A stretch of 64,000 nt of DNA from Edolisoma coerulescens (taxonomy: Eukaryota > Chordata > Aves > Passeriformes > Campephagidae). Under the pieces are notes generated by a model. It had not been told where the DNA came from. It did no database searches and worked only from the letters and a program-made list of their open reading frames with translations. The DNA lies in assembly GCA_013397115.1 (NCBI GenBank), contig VWZW01001657.1:622356-686355 (forward strand), written 5' to 3'. The first letter of the stretch is position 1. Every line of letters starts with the position of its first letter. Below, in pieces: positions 1 through 13,397 of this stretch. A program made the translations under genes and the position numbers.

Positions 1-1468
1 CTAAGGGTTTTAGTAGACCTTAGAGCATGAGTGGGTTTTCCTGTATTTAACTCACAAAAATACGATGTTCATTGATACCAGACTACATCACAAAGGGTAA
101 GTTTCCAGAGCTGTCAAAGATGTACACATCCCTGATGCTCAGTGTTAGCAGATCAAATTCAGTCTTTAGAGGGGTTCACAAAGATCGTATTCACTGTGTC
201 TGTGCTTTAGTGTTGTATAATAAGAAAATTGCTGCAAATGTCTATTTACTAAAAATTAGACACAGCAAATAAGTGGAAAGTAGTTGTGAAACCATACAAC
301 CGTAGTATACACAGGTGTAATGTATTTGCTATAGTTGCATATATATATTTAAAAAAAAAATACAAAACAGAATCTACAGTGTAATCTTTGTGTCTTTATT
401 CATGATACTTTACACAGGCAGTACAAAAGGTCTCTGCCTCACCAAATCCAAAGTTTGTGCTGTGCAAAGGGCAGTAATATATAGAGACAGGAACTTGCAT
501 CTATTTTTTCATGAAATGCAGATATTTTACTTGCATGTGACTTGATACGTAATTTTATTTCTTTAAGTGTAAAATTTAAGAGATCAGAAGTCAGAAAATG
601 TAATCACTGAATTTTAAATTACAACTTTAATTCTTTTAAGCAAAAGAGACAGATGTTGCTGTCCTGCCGTATCCACATCTATTGCAAAATACATTTAAAT
701 CATGCGCATACAGGGAGACAAATGAGAGAACTCCGCCATCCAAATATTAAATTATACATTTTGACACAAAATAGTGTTTTAAGTGTACATGTGTATAATG
801 CTTTTTGTCACTGGATTGCTCTCCCTGATGCAGTTAGACAGAGTCTGTATTTAGTCAGAAATCTTTCAATAGAAAGGGCTACCAGATGGGACCAGTAACA
901 ATGCAGAGAGGCATCGAACCACCACAGACATTTGGTGCTTAGAATAATAAAAAGACTATAAAATTAGATTAGTTGAGTCTAATTTGGAATTGGTATATTC
1001 CCTATGCACTCTCACAGCTCTTGGGTAGATAAAGCCTGGAGATTTAGTACTGTCAGGACAGAGGACTCCAACTTCCAGTAAAAGAAAAAACGGCATTCTG
1101 GGAGGTCACAGAGGGCAGCCCAGTGACCTCCAATGATTTACAGGCCTTTAGCTTAATGAAATTGTTTCAGTGACATGACGGTAAAAGCTCATAATGGATT
1201 GGATGCCCTAATGTAATGAAATTACTCCCTTCTGCCTTAAAAAAAAAAAAAAAAAAGAGGGAAAAAAAAAAGGCGCAATTAATATTTACTGAGACCTGAC
1301 AGGCTTCAGTGTGCGGGAGCGTGCAGCGCTGTCAGACAGCCGCGAGCAGCCCCGAGCAGCGTGGCAGCTGAGCAGGCGCTGCGAGGGGGTGGAGGGACAC
1401 CTCGGTGACGGGGAAGCCCCAACCTGGCGCTCCGAGCCAGCCTTCATCCTCTCCCTTCCTTTCTGCAG
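1..1468 (+). other. SLIT3: 3' part of an upstream SLIT3 intron
   Basis: This sequence precedes the first recognisable exon and ends in a pyrimidine-rich acceptor (tcctttctgcag) at 1457-1468. The first kilobase is AT-rich and contains nothing I recognise. An 18-base A run sits at 1239-1256 and a 10-base A run at 1262-1271. From about 1290 to 1440 the composition shifts to GC-rich, leading into the exon. The preceding D1 repeat exon expected from the family is not visible here, so it must lie upstream of the window. Confidence 0.85.
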
Positions 1469-1540
1469 GCAACTGGACAACAACCAGATCAGCTGCATCG
1501 AAGATGGAGCCTTCCGAGCCCTGCGCGACCTGGAGATCCT
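1469..1540 (+). CDS. SLIT3: SLIT3 exon: D1 leucine-rich repeat (fifth of six)
   Basis: This 72-bp exon encodes one 24-residue leucine-rich repeat unit beginning [15 protein letters not shown] and ending LRDLEIL. SLIT proteins are secreted axon-guidance and angiogenic ligands for ROBO receptors. The first of their four N-terminal LRR domains is D1. The sequence follows the LxLxxNxIxxIxxGAFxxLxxLxxL pattern and is nearly identical to what I recall of vertebrate SLIT3. The acceptor is ctgcag|g and the donor is ct|gtgagt. The first base completes a codon begun in the previous exon and the last two bases (CT) start a leucine codon, so the exon is symmetrical (phase 2 at both ends). An in-frame stop lies at the donor, so an open frame reading through the exon ends right after LEIL. 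DLEIL favours SLIT3 over SLIT2 (DLEVL). Paralogue choice rests mainly on the downstream exons. Confidence 0.95.
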
Positions 1541-4500
1541 GTGAGTTGACTTGGTGCCGTGCTGGGGCGGTGGGGGGGTGGCTGTCCCCGTGCTGCAGTG
1601 CCGGCGAGTCTGGGGGCTCCACAGCCTCCCTGCCCTCCTCAGCAAGTGCAATCTCACACTTCCCCCGGGCTGGCGTTATTGCTAATTAAACCACAATGGG
1701 CGACTTCTGCGCTGCCGCTCGCGAGGAGCGCAGAGATCGCCGTGCTCGCTGCTGCGTGGAACAGATGGGGTTCAGCAGCATTCCAAGTGTGTCCGATGTG
1801 TGATCCGCAGCCAGAAACCTGCCCGGGGCTGCCTGATGCTGAGCAGCGGATGGGTAACAGGTTCATGGGGAGCAATATTGTGAGATACGTGACCGCTGCC
1901 CTAGACAAAAAAGCTGTTACAAAGGTGTTTGGTATGTAAGAGGGAGGAGAGACGGGTGCTTGGCAGGCTTGTTCAGTGCAGTCATTGGCTTCTGGGGAGG
2001 ATCCTTCTCTGAGGGCTGAAATAACACCACGTTGTGCTCTTCATGTACCACAAACTTTACACATAGGCTGTTAAAGCTGCAGCACGTACTGAAAAAAAGG
2101 TTTTGATAGTGAAAGCTGACTCTAACAGAGAAGCAGCACATTAGATTTAGAGCACTGTTATTGTAATGTAAATCCAATATTACCCTGAACTTGGTATCTG
2201 AGCAGATAATTTGCTTATTACTGATAGTTACTTGTTCACTTAAAGACCTTTTCTAGAATAGGTTTTCAGTTTATGAACTGCTGTAAAGCTTTCCCTGTTG
2301 CCTGGAAGTTAATCCTGCAAAGCTGAGTGTCAGTACTCGTGAAAGCACATAATTCTGAGCTGAAATGGAGGGGGGTGGGAAGAACACGCAACCCCTCCAA
2401 AATTCAAACCCTCGTCATCTGCCGTGAGTTAATGCGAGAGCAGCCCTGACCCGTGCACACCTCCCTACAGCAGGGGAGGCCTGCCCAGGCTGCTGCAGAG
2501 CTTGCCCTTAAATTACATGGGATGAAACAGCAAATGGTAGGTGGATAAAATAAGCACCTGCCTCAGATGCTCCTGGCACCTGGAGACTCAGCAGAGTCAC
2601 GACATTGCCCTGGGCTGCTGAGAGGAGGCAGAATGGCTGGGGCTGGATAGGCAGCCCTGTGCCACACACCACAGGGGTCTGAACACGTCTGAGAATACAC
2701 AGGATTATCAACCCAAGGGCTGGATCCAGCTCGTACTGATGCTCAAAGGAGTTCTGCCCTCAGTGTCAGCAGAAGCTCAGCTGTGTGAGGGACCTGGTGG
2801 TGGCCGTGTCCGTCACGGCTGAGGTGCCTTTGGCCCCTGTGTCCCCCGGGCTGGGACCCTGTGGTTGATCAGATAGTCTTTGTTGCTCAGATTGAGCTGG
2901 CAGAAGGTTTCTGCAGAGTTTCTTATCTGGGAACTTAGGTTATCAAGAGTATTGTTTGAATTCTATAGTAATAGCACTTTTCAGGAAAAGTAATGTGTTA
3001 CCACTATAAAATTTTACTTGTCTGTCAGATTGAAAAGTCTACTGTGTGGGGAAAGAGAGGAAGAAAGGAAAAAAAATGAGCTCCTCTAAAACTGGCTTTT
3101 GGGTTTTTGGGTGTTTTTTTTTTGATGGACTGATTTTCTGTATCTGCAGAGAGTGAATCAGTCCTCCACTAACAGCAGACTGTGCTGTAAGTTTCACTAA
3201 ATAGGCTGGACAATAAATGGAGCCCTTTTTTGCAATATACTGAGTTCTGCAGGCTCTGCAGAAGTTGCTGGGAATGCATTCCTTCTCCCCAGGATGTAGT
3301 AAATGCTGAATTAGTTTATTTACCTCTCTGTGTTTAATTGGTTACTTTTATGCCAGTTATTTGTGGGTGGGAGAAGATGAGGATATATAAAATAGATCAT
3401 AATCAGTTCTTTAGTGCATTTTTAATTTTCAGCACAGACACACTGCTACAAGAAAAAAAATCAATATTAATTTTAAAATATGAGAAAACAGATTGATAGT
3501 ATCTATTTCTAAACTTATTTTCTTGCAGTCACAAAATGTGAGTTTTATACTTCCAACCTAATCTGAATTTTTTCTTCAAAGAAAATCCGAGAATTTAATC
3601 TCTCTATCTAAATAAATTTGCTAAATGCCCCAGAGAATATCATATCTTCAGTTGTAAAACAGTCAAAAATGTTAAAATTTAAAATGATCTGAACCATCAA
3701 AGAACATTAACAAGTGAAACCAAATTTCAGCATTTCAGACCCACTGTGTATTTTATGCAGATATATTTTGACATATAATGCAATATGTAGAAAATATTTA
3801 AAGATTCTTTCAAAAAAAATCTAATTATGTTTGAACAGTTTGCAAGAGTACCAGATAATGTATTTCTTCTTTATCTTACTGAAATCTTGTGACCTTTCTG
3901 ATATTCAGTGTTTCCATTCCTGCACTTTTCTCCTCACACACACCCTGTCTACAGAATTCTAAATTTTGTCTATAACTCGGGGCACAGCCTTGCTCGAAAA
4001 ATAAACTAAGAATACTTTCTTCAGAAACACTTTGGTTTCTGGACTGCATGTTTCACTCAGCTTGAGCTCCTCAAGAAACATGACTGCAAGGAGCTTGGTG
4101 ATTCAGTAGCTGTAGGAAGAGAAGGAATTTTTGTGCAGTTATCCTTTAAAATGCAGAGCACGCCATGGTCCATGTGACTTATTTCTTCTTATCAAGAAGT
4201 TGTTTTCATTTACTGTTCTCATTTTCTTGTTTTGTGTTATAAATACATTCCTGTACCAACAAATAGCACAGAGGCAGAGATGAAGACAAGACTGAAATTT
4301 GTGCCTAATTTGAGTACTTGGCGTGGTGCAGGGAGTTGCAGCTTGGAGCAGCCCAAGACGCCAACTGCGGCTCCCAATGCAAACAGGGGCTCTCGGTCAC
4401 TTCTGTGTTTAGGAGCCTCTGTGTTTCAATGCCACAAAAAGTGTCACTGGTTTTATGGTCTGACCTAATGCAAGTGCCGAGTACTACTGCTGACTCTGAG

Positions 4501-7025
4501 TTTTGGGCTAAAAGATGCAAAAATGTTGAATATTAAGTGCTTTGGTGCCTTCTCTTGAGTGTCTTTGCCTGTGCAGCAAGTTGAAAATAATGTCTGAGGA
4601 ATGACCTGCAGAACTGATGGGCTTAAACATCCTGTCCTGGTAGTCCTGCACTGGGGCTGGCTTTGTTCTTTCTTGTCTCAGATTTTCTGTACAGATTCCC
4701 ATGAAGGGTTTGGTTTCTATCCGTTGATAAAATAGAAAATTTTTCTTGTTGACATAATTCCTGTGTCCCCCTTTTTATAAGACGATAAAACATATTTCAG
4801 TGGGTTTGGTCTGCATTCCAAGACATAGAAAGGTGTGTGCAACAACTGAAACAGCAATACAGTCCAAAATGGGCATGTATTCATAAATGAGTGGCAGAAG
4901 TTATTAACTATCTTATGCCTTGTTGGCATAGAAGTGAGCATGAAAGTTGAAGAGATTGGTGGGAAACCTTCACTAACTATAGATTTTTGAGTAGGAGAAG
5001 GTGTTCTGCTCTGCTTAGTTTTTACTTATGTCCTGTGGTAACATCTGGCAATAACAGTATTATCGAGAAATATCTGTTACTGTAGCCACAAGTATGATTA
5101 AAGGTTGTTAAAAAAAACCAAAAGAAAACCAAACCAAAAACCCAGAGGAGTCTCCAAAATGATTAGCCAGTATTCCTTATGGTGTGGGACAATATGCTGT
5201 TCATGTACTTTATAGGTTAGCAATTAGTCCATAGTTTTATTTCCAAATCCCCAAAATTATGAAGGATAGGAGATAAAACACTTCTAAGGCTCAGAATTCC
5301 ATCTCCAGTCTCTTAGGATGCATGAATAAAAGAAATTAATTTCAAGATGGTTCAACAAGCTCAAACTGGATAAACTAGTAATATTGAGTGCCTGAGCATA
5401 CTATTGTCATTAGACTGGAAGGGCTGAACCATTTTTCTCGGTAAAAAACAGAACTCAGTTTAGCAAAAAGCCCGTTAATTTATTTGTCATTGTTTTGTCT
5501 CTCTGGGGTAACTGGAAAACTGTGTGGTGGCATGGGAGTTGTACCATGTGGACAGCACAGAAAGAATTACGAGTCACTGTTGACAACTTAGGTGGAGTAT
5601 TTTCCTTTTTTTATATATTGTAAAAGCTGTTTTTCCTCCTGCTTTATAATGATAGCCAGAGGGTCTGGAGCTTGAACACATTCTGTTCGTTGCATAAGAT
5701 GTTATCATACCAAGAGCTAATCCTAGGAGGTCTGTGGGTAGTATTCTCTTAAAGAAGGCAAATGGGTTCTTGCTGTACAGAGCTAGTACAGAATGATTTA
5801 GGGGTTTGTTTGTTGTTAGCCACATTAATTGTAGGGCTTTCATATAACATCACTGAGTCTGAAAATCCTCCCTCCCGAGTTTCACCTGCTTTGGGAATGA
5901 ACGAGCACTGACTCTGCTGTTGAGTCCGTAGCCTCCGCACTCAGGGATCCACCATTCCACTTTGGGTGCCTTAGTGTGAAAAAGCATGCCAATTCATCCA
6001 CAAGTAATAATGAAAAAGTGCAAGTATAGTCATCCAAATATTTGTACTTCAATTCCAAATGAGCCCTAAGTATTATATTAGAAGACATTTTCTTCAGATT
6101 GCAAAATGTAGTAAAGAAAAATGCACCACCCTTCCTTTCCCAAAATCTTAAAGTAAGAGGAGAAATTTAAGTTGTTCTGTCAGTGTTTCTATGCAGAACC
6201 TTTTCTCCCCATATATTTCTGCCACACTCTTCTTCCTGCTCCATGACAAACCCACAAAACCACAAACCCCCAAGGGCTGTGCCGGTGTTTTCGAGCTCCA
6301 GTTCGGCCCCGAGCCGTGTCCGGCGGGACACAGCCAGTCTGTCACACCAGCCTGGCCTGCAGCTCCAGTTCTGTGCATCGTCTGCCACACCCAGGCATTG
6401 CAAGCATTTTACCAGTTGGTAGAAACCAGTATTATTCCTGCTTTCCTTGTTCGGATTCCGTGTGTTCCTGTTATAAACGAATCTTTCATAAAAGGTTCTG
6501 TCTGTGCAATTTCTAATAGAGATGTCATGGATGAGTGTGCTTATAATGCACACTGCCATTTGTCACAGCAAACTTTTAAGAACTTTTCTGAGCATGAATC
6601 AATATTTTGTGCTACAGCCAGGATTTAATTGTTCCTAGGATTGCCTCTGTGTGCTGAACACTCAGTTACGTAGTCAGTTTTACTTATTTGCAAAATGCTA
6701 TTCTGGGCATGTCTTAATTTGATAGAAGATTTTTATTTGCTTTCACAACCTGGAGAGACAGGGAGCGAAAGTCATGACATAATTCTAAATATGTGAGATG
6801 TCATTGCTTAATGAAAGCCTGAAAATGCCACACAAATGTGATTTCTTCCTCTATTTTGCTGGAAATTACGATCGGTTGAGGCAATCAGGATCAAATTTGG
6901 AGTCTGTAAATTATGTTCCTGTAACTGATACCAAAATGCCTAAATACAATAATGAAAATGAGAATTCTTTGTCAAATGATGTGCATAGCTAGTTTACTTA
7001 TACTTGAATGAAAAATAAATGATTG

Positions 7026-7096
7026 CGGGTTTTGGTTTATATTTTCTGTGGTTTGGTTTTTGAGGGTTTTTTGGGGTTTATTTTGTTGGTTTGTTA
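7026..7096. repeat. G/T-rich low-complexity tract
   Basis: The + strand here is almost purely G and T with short G runs separated by T runs (for example gagggttttttggggttt). It is intronic and has no coding potential. Similar tracts occur at 48509-48571 and 62037-62124. Confidence 0.7.
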
Positions 7097-7639
7097 GCTC
7101 AAATGTATGTAAATTTATAAAAGCAATTTAAAATCTTTACTTATTTCATCAGTCAACATGTAAAAATTATAAATGTAATAAAAGTAAATGGAAGCAAGTA
7201 ACCATTGGCAGTGTATGAGTAATTGAAGTATGTACCTGCTTGGTGAAATTAGGTGAGAAACACAGAGTTTGGCGTTTCTAAGAGCATCTGCCGTTTTCTG
7301 TGTTGAGCTTGTCTCACAGACAGTCCAGTTATGCCAGAGGAAGGACAACAGTTGGTTTGGCAATAGAGAAATGGTGTGTGCAGGGTACAGAGGTATCAGT
7401 AGGTGAATGGGAATTTCAATTTCTCTTTACTCTGTTATTTATTAGACTGTCCCTTAGTTTCTACTCTTCCCATTCTTCCTGCCTCCTGTATCGCTGTCGG
7501 TCTGTAAGAGAAGGAGAAATGCTCCCGAAGAACCTGGCTGTGGTTACTACAAAGTTTCAGTTACATAAATCAGAGATAAGATGAACTACAGAAATGCCTT
7601 TTTTCAGGTGAACTTTTAGAAAGTGGAGTGCCCCCCCCC

Positions 7640-7640
7640 N
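7640..7640. other. Single ambiguous base (N) after a C9 run
   Basis: One N follows nine cytosines at 7631-7639. This suggests an unresolved homopolymer length or a patched assembly join rather than a biological feature. Confidence 0.95.
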
Positions 7641-9146
7641 GGAGATGCACAATCAGCATAACAAGTTGATGGAGGGAAGATGGGGTGCTTACATGGTTGC
7701 TTGATAAGAAATGTTTTTATTTGCTGATGCATGTCCGTGGGAGATCTGGTGTCCCTGCTCGAGATGTGGAAATGAAATCTGAGATAACCTCTGTTGTACA
7801 GCAGATTACAAATGGGAGGTTGGAAGTACAGCATGGTGAAAGGAACACTGTCCAGATGGCACCATGGTGACAGGCTTTATATCAAAGACCAGCCAAGATG
7901 AAATAAGAGTGGCTGAGAGAGGGTCTCTGAAAATCACTGATGCCTGTTACAGATGTAATGTAACTCTCTCTTTATGGGGAGAATATATTTGCATAAATTC
8001 ATTGATCAATGATTTTGCTAATCCTGCCGTATTCCAGGCATGTCCTTGCAAATTGATGAACATTTCTACCAGTCCTTGGTCGGGATGCTTAATTATGTTA
8101 CGTATTTAGAAAAGATGGATTTTTCCTTTCCTGGAGCATATGTAGTAGTTGAATGCTGTGCTCATTCTCCTTCCCTGCCCCATTAGGTTGGAGGGTTTTT
8201 TCCCTTTAAGAATAGCCTGGAGCCATACAGGCTGCAGACCTTATCAAGATAAGAGCAGTGCCAGGTTAGAATTATTAGTTTCATGAATCACTGACCAGTG
8301 TGCTTTCTGAGGAAGCCCAGCTTTATGGGTTGTGTTGTTTAAGCCCTTCATTGGTGCTGCAGTCACTGCTCCGAGAGATTCCAAAGTCAAAACTCCAGGA
8401 GAGACAGAGATTTCTGGCAAACCTTCTCTCCTATGATATTAATTGTTGCATTTGCATGCTCTGCTCATCTTGTGACCTGCCCTCCCTCCCCTTTGACTAA
8501 TATAGTTTCTTCATCAGTAATATAAAAGATGTAGAACAAGCATTTTGACTGTTGAAAGTCAAATGAATGTGAACGACTTAATCCAGAGGACACTCAGCGG
8601 TGTATTTAATGCTGATGGGCAGCTCAATACCTTAACCAAGAGTTGAGCTGAAGACTAGGATGGAATAAAACTCCTTGCTGATGAAGTTGAGGTGATGACA
8701 CAGTTCTGAGGGAGCACGACAAGCTCAGGGTAGATGAGCAGTCACTCTGTGCCATACTCTGCAGTTCACTGTTTCTATGCCTCCCCAAAGCAGCAGGATG
8801 ATGATACTCTGGAAGCTGGATGTGGTTCTGTTGGCATCAATGCAGCCCCGTGGCTGGGGGAGGCTGCGTGCGTGTGCACCACAGGTTCCTGTGCTGTCAC
8901 TGTCAAATATCCCAGATGTCCTCAGCCCCCCTGTGACACTGCTCGGGGTCCAGAGCTGGTGGTGTATGTGGGAACTCCTGCTTCCTCTGAGCTCAGTCAC
9001 AACAGCGAAAAATTATCAATACGAAAAACATTTCAAAACACAGAACTGTTCCCTTCTTTTTTTCTGTGTACAACTAAAAGGCACTGTTTGTGACCAATAG
9101 GGGGACAGATGGTTTGTCTTTCTCAGAGATTGCTTTTGTCCCTCTG

Positions 9147-9230
9147 CTGTGCTACAACATAGACAACATAGACAAAGACTCTGAGCCGTAGCCAGTCTTT
9201 ATTCAAGGGAGGGCTCAGAAGCCTGGAAAG
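9147..9230 (-). repeat. Possible LTR-like retroelement end (low confidence)
   Basis: Read on the minus strand this stretch has an AATAAAGACTGGC polyadenylation-signal context followed by a short U5-like segment, and it ends in a duplicated acaacatagac motif on the + strand at about 9151-9173. That arrangement resembles the 3' end of an endogenous retrovirus LTR. I cannot define a matching 5' end or a target-site duplication, so it may simply be unique sequence. Confidence 0.3.
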
Positions 9231-10419
9231 AGAGAGTAAAACTATGATGGGAGTTCTGTATACCAGGATTGTTGAGCTCCCAGTTCAAGCAAGATGTCCG
9301 ATACTTTACCTTAAACTGCACCTACAGGGACCACGGTACTATGCATTACATATTACTGGTATTATCCAATATTTTTAGCTAGGGCAATAATATTGTGCCT
9401 ATAATAAATTAGAAATCAAATCAGTAATATGTAGATAGCTTGGAAGTGCTTGGAAGGGAAGTAGATAACTATATCTGCACCTGAAAAAAAAATGCATTGG
9501 TAAAACCTGCTTCTGATCTAAAGATCAAATAGTGTCTTTTTTCTTGCTGTTCAAAAGGTTAGGCATATAATGTAGGTATATATGTGTGCAAGTATATGTG
9601 ATGATGAGCATTGTTAAATTAAGGTTAAATCAAGCAAAATAGTTCTTAAAACTTAAAAGAAAGTAATATGATTAATATAAATTAGATTTTATTTACGTAG
9701 CTTATCTAATCCTGGGTTTAGGAAAAAAGAAAATTTAAGAGCTCCTTTAAGGATAGAAGTATAAAATAATGTCGAAGTCATTTGAAGACAAATAATCACA
9801 ATTTCTATGTTAATTAAGTTATCATAAATGAAGCAATTTCTTGTTAACTGGTTCAATATTTTTGAAGCAGAATTACATTTCTTACGTTTCTATTTTGGGG
9901 TGAATAATCTGAATGCATTGTTTTTAGTCTTTATGGGCGATGGATGGCCATGCTTGGGACATCTTCACATCCTTATAAACTAATCTAAAAATGCTGTAAG
10001 GCCATCCAGAAACCTTGTTACCATGTTGCTTGAGTGTTTTAGAGATACCTGAGAAAATAGCTTGGTCAGTTGAAAAAGCATCAATGGCTGCATAAAGCCA
10101 TTGAAGGAAACAACGTTCGGTTGTGCCATTAGCTTTTTAAAATTGCTTGTATCGCCCTTGTCTTCTCAGCGATGGGTGGGGTGAGGCTTCTTGGTCTGCA
10201 AGAGCCAGACTGTCACTCAGAGTGGGGTTTATTTGAGGGTAAAGAGAAGAGAACACTGTGGAAGCCAGGCTGATGGCTATGCTCAAGTGAAGCAGCACAG
10301 ACCGGGCAAGGTCTCTGTTCGCCCCTAGAACCTTAGGTTGTGTCTGACACCAGAAGGGCTTTGTTGGAGAAGGGAGTGTGGGGAAGCAGCCCTAGTTCAT
10401 GGCTTTCAGTGCTGGACTT

Positions 10420-10565
10420 GGCTGCTGCGCTCGATCAATTGCCGCAATGCAGCATCGCTGCGACGGCGCCTTGGAGGCCGCGAGAAGCCCCCGTTGGTGC
10501 AGGAGGCGGTTGCGGGCTGGGCGGGCTCTGGGGAGGGGGAGCCCACGCCGCAGCACCCGCGCTTC
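10420..10565. promoter_or_regulatory. Intronic CpG-rich island
   Basis: This roughly 145-bp stretch carries about 17 CpG dinucleotides, including clustered CGCTGCGACGGCGCC and gccgcgag, and is GC-rich inside an otherwise AT-rich intron. Three overlapping chance open frames cross it. The composition fits an unmethylated intronic CpG island, which could be an alternative promoter or enhancer. There is no TATA box or recognised first exon, so the regulatory role is inference. A GC-rich decayed repeat or a hotspot of GC-biased conversion are alternatives. Confidence 0.45.
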
Positions 10566-11859
10566 CTACTGGCTCCTTTGGCCATTCCAGTGGTGTCTTA
10601 AAAGGGTTGGGTCCATCTCATCTGCGAGACATCCCATCTTCCTGTCCGCGGGAAGGGCGTTAGAAGCCAGGTGAGGCACTCCAGCCAGTCCTCAGACCAA
10701 AACGGGTAGGACAGACCCTCCACAATGGCAGGTATATTTTATTTTGGGTGCATGCAGATATTACAGAGAAACAGCCATGTGTGAAGAACTGTTGACTCTT
10801 TTCATTTAACTACTGCTTGCGCTTGTAGAATATTCCTGAACAGATCATGGGTGCGTCGAATTTTTCCTGTGTATGTTTTATTTTGCGCTTTTTCACTCTG
10901 TGGACTGGAGGCAAATGAAACACTGTGAGTATTTGCTATTTAGATTGTTATGGTTTCTTAGCTGTATTGCATGAATATAACCAGGTATTGCTGCTTCTCA
11001 TGGGCAGGTGAAGTTTTGAAGGAACGTAAAAATCGGGAAGATAGGCATTTTTAAACATACTGACCTTTTTCTTGTGTGATACACACAAGTGCTGTCTAAT
11101 GCCTTATTAAAATAAAATCCTGATGGAAAGCAGATCCTTTTCCAGCTTCACCAAGAAACATGTAATTGCCCTTGTCTAGAAACTATGTGTAGTCTTTGTT
11201 CTTTCGAAGCATTTCTTTCATCTATGAATGTAAGTTTTCCTTAACAACTGTTCATACATGCAAGTGTAAATTCACAGAATGTGTGTATCACGCATTCCCT
11301 ATTTCATTCATGTGGATTTATGTTAGCCTGAATATTAGCCTTAATTTCCAGCATGGATGAATTGCAGATAGGGGCATCACATACCGTTAGAATATAAAAT
11401 TATTCCACAAATACCTTCTCAGTCTCTTGCACTTTGGGCAGGCAATTTTGGCAATTAAGGTGAAGTGTTCTCTTTAAAAGATTTGCTTTTTTTCCTTCCT
11501 CTGCTGTCCAAAGCCAGGAATTGCCTGTGTGGTTCTGTGCCGCCCCGTGCCCGTTGTCCTCTTGCTGGAGCCATGGAAGATCCCTTTTCCGCTGCTCTCT
11601 CCCAGTGGGAATGCCAGTGGCCTTGGGAGCTGAGGGGCAGCTGAGACACTGAAATCAGAGTGGCTGCTCTGGTCAGAGCAATAAGGGGCATTATTATGCC
11701 TGCAGGACCTGCTAGTTCTGCTGCTGGGGGAAAATAGAACCCAGGGGTTCTGGCAGCCCCCTCTCCATGGATTCCCATTGCCGCCTCTTACAAGGCATTG
11801 GTAAAACCTTTTCCACGAGCACTTGGCTAAACTGCCAGCAGGGCTGTGTCACTCGTGGG

Positions 11860-11960
11860 CTTGGTGGCTCGTCCCTCTTTGTTCCCAGCGGGCAGCGCGG
11901 GCCCCGCAGGCTCCCGCAGTCGCTCAGGCGCTGCCGCATTGCGGCACTGAGGTGGCCACG
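11860..11960. other. Short GC- and CpG-rich patch
   Basis: The segment includes gcgggcagcgcgggccccgc and several further CpGs within a few dozen bases. It is smaller and weaker than the island near 10.5 kb. No exon or promoter motif is evident. Confidence 0.35.
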
Positions 11961-13300
11961 GGCTGGCACAGTGACCATCCCAAGGAGACTGAATATTGCC
12001 ACAGAGCCCCGACAATGGATGTAAAAGTCCATTTTTGTCACTTTCTCTACCTCAGAAAAAACAACTAATTTCTGTCTGCCACTTGGAATGGCTTTTCTGC
12101 TGCTGGTGTGTTACTCGGAGGAGTATGAAAGGCGATGTTCATTGTGGGGGGAAGGCTGTCAGAATAGAGGCTTTTACCATAAAGCTGTAGCGTTAAGGCT
12201 GCAGTGTACTCAGGACAGGACAAATTAAAACACGGCTTTGAAGAATGATACTGTTCCTTTCTGATCCAATGTTAATCAATTTCTTCAGGATGTCTTTTGG
12301 TGAAGCCCTGTAAGAAAACAGTAGCACTCAGCTGACTGAATGCTGAAACATTTTGCCTTGGAAATCTCCATCATTAAAAGCCATCAGCCTGAACAAATGA
12401 CCAAAGTTGCTCGCTCCTTTCAAATTTTGGAGTTGAACCGTGTTAGTTTGAATTAGATTGTGTTTGTAAGGCTGCTTCAGCTTCAAAAAGGACTAACCCA
12501 AAACAGCTGTTTAGGCAGGGACCTGAGAAACTGTTTTATTTTGCAGAGGAGCTGATGCATCAAATTTAAGGTTTGTATAATCTGACTTCATGTTGTTGAT
12601 TCTTTTTCATTTTTTCCATAAATACACTCTGGTAGGCTTTCAGACCTCTGTATGCACTGAGAACCCACTCCTGTTTCCATTGATTTTGTCAGGAGCAGCA
12701 CAGGATCCATGAACCACAGTACCTGACATGCATGCAGTTGGGTGACACCAAGAGCCATGTTTGGTATGAGAGATCTCTGTATAACCTAAAAAACCCCCAA
12801 AACCATCTTTACTTAACAATGAATTTATCTTACAGTAAAATAATTGTATTGTGAGTGTATTGTATTAAGTCATTGAACAATAGATTTTCAAATGGCTCTA
12901 CAAAACAAAATTTAGGGGAGTTTAAATGGAATGCAATTATATTTTTGATTGCTGTGGCTCCTGTAAAAATCTGTGCCTAAATAAATGGATTGCAGGGACT
13001 AGATTCACTCCCTGCTGAAAACAGCAATGGGATTTGCTCTGACTTCAGCAGACATTGGTTTGGGTATTATAAGAACTGGACTTGTTCCCAGTGGTTCTAG
13101 GCAATAATATCAGCCCTGAAATTTAGTCCCATAGAGAAACATCAAAACCACCCTAATGATGCAAAACATTTACTCAGTGTTCGCAGAAATACTTTTATTT
13201 CTCTGAGTCAAAATCAAAATTCTGCATGTACGTGGGACTTAGAGCCCAATACAGTGTACTGAAAAACGTGTAGCCTTTGGGCAAAGACCTGAGAAAATTT

Positions 13301-13397
13301 CTTCATTCAAAAAAAAAAAAAGTAAAGCCAATGTTTAATTTTCTGGTTTTGAGTTTAGAAGAATAACTCATTGGAGAATCCTTCATTCAAAAAAAAA
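13301..13397. repeat. Pair of 17-bp direct repeats 80 bp apart
   Basis: The sequence cttcattcaaaaaaaaa occurs at 13301-13317 (within a longer A run reaching 13321) and again at 13381-13397. The 63 bp between them are not recognised as an element. The pair could be a small duplication or A-tract slippage. Confidence 0.6.

Noticed and set aside
1286..1939. Several overlapping open frames on both strands around the first exon
   Set aside because: One + strand frame (1311-1544) contains the true exon in frame but extends upstream through the splice acceptor. The others are in wrong frames. GC-rich composition makes stop codons rare here.
10338..10674. Three overlapping frames of about 90-107 codons on the + strand
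   Set aside because: They lie in a CpG-rich island with low stop-codon frequency and show no recognised domain or splice context.
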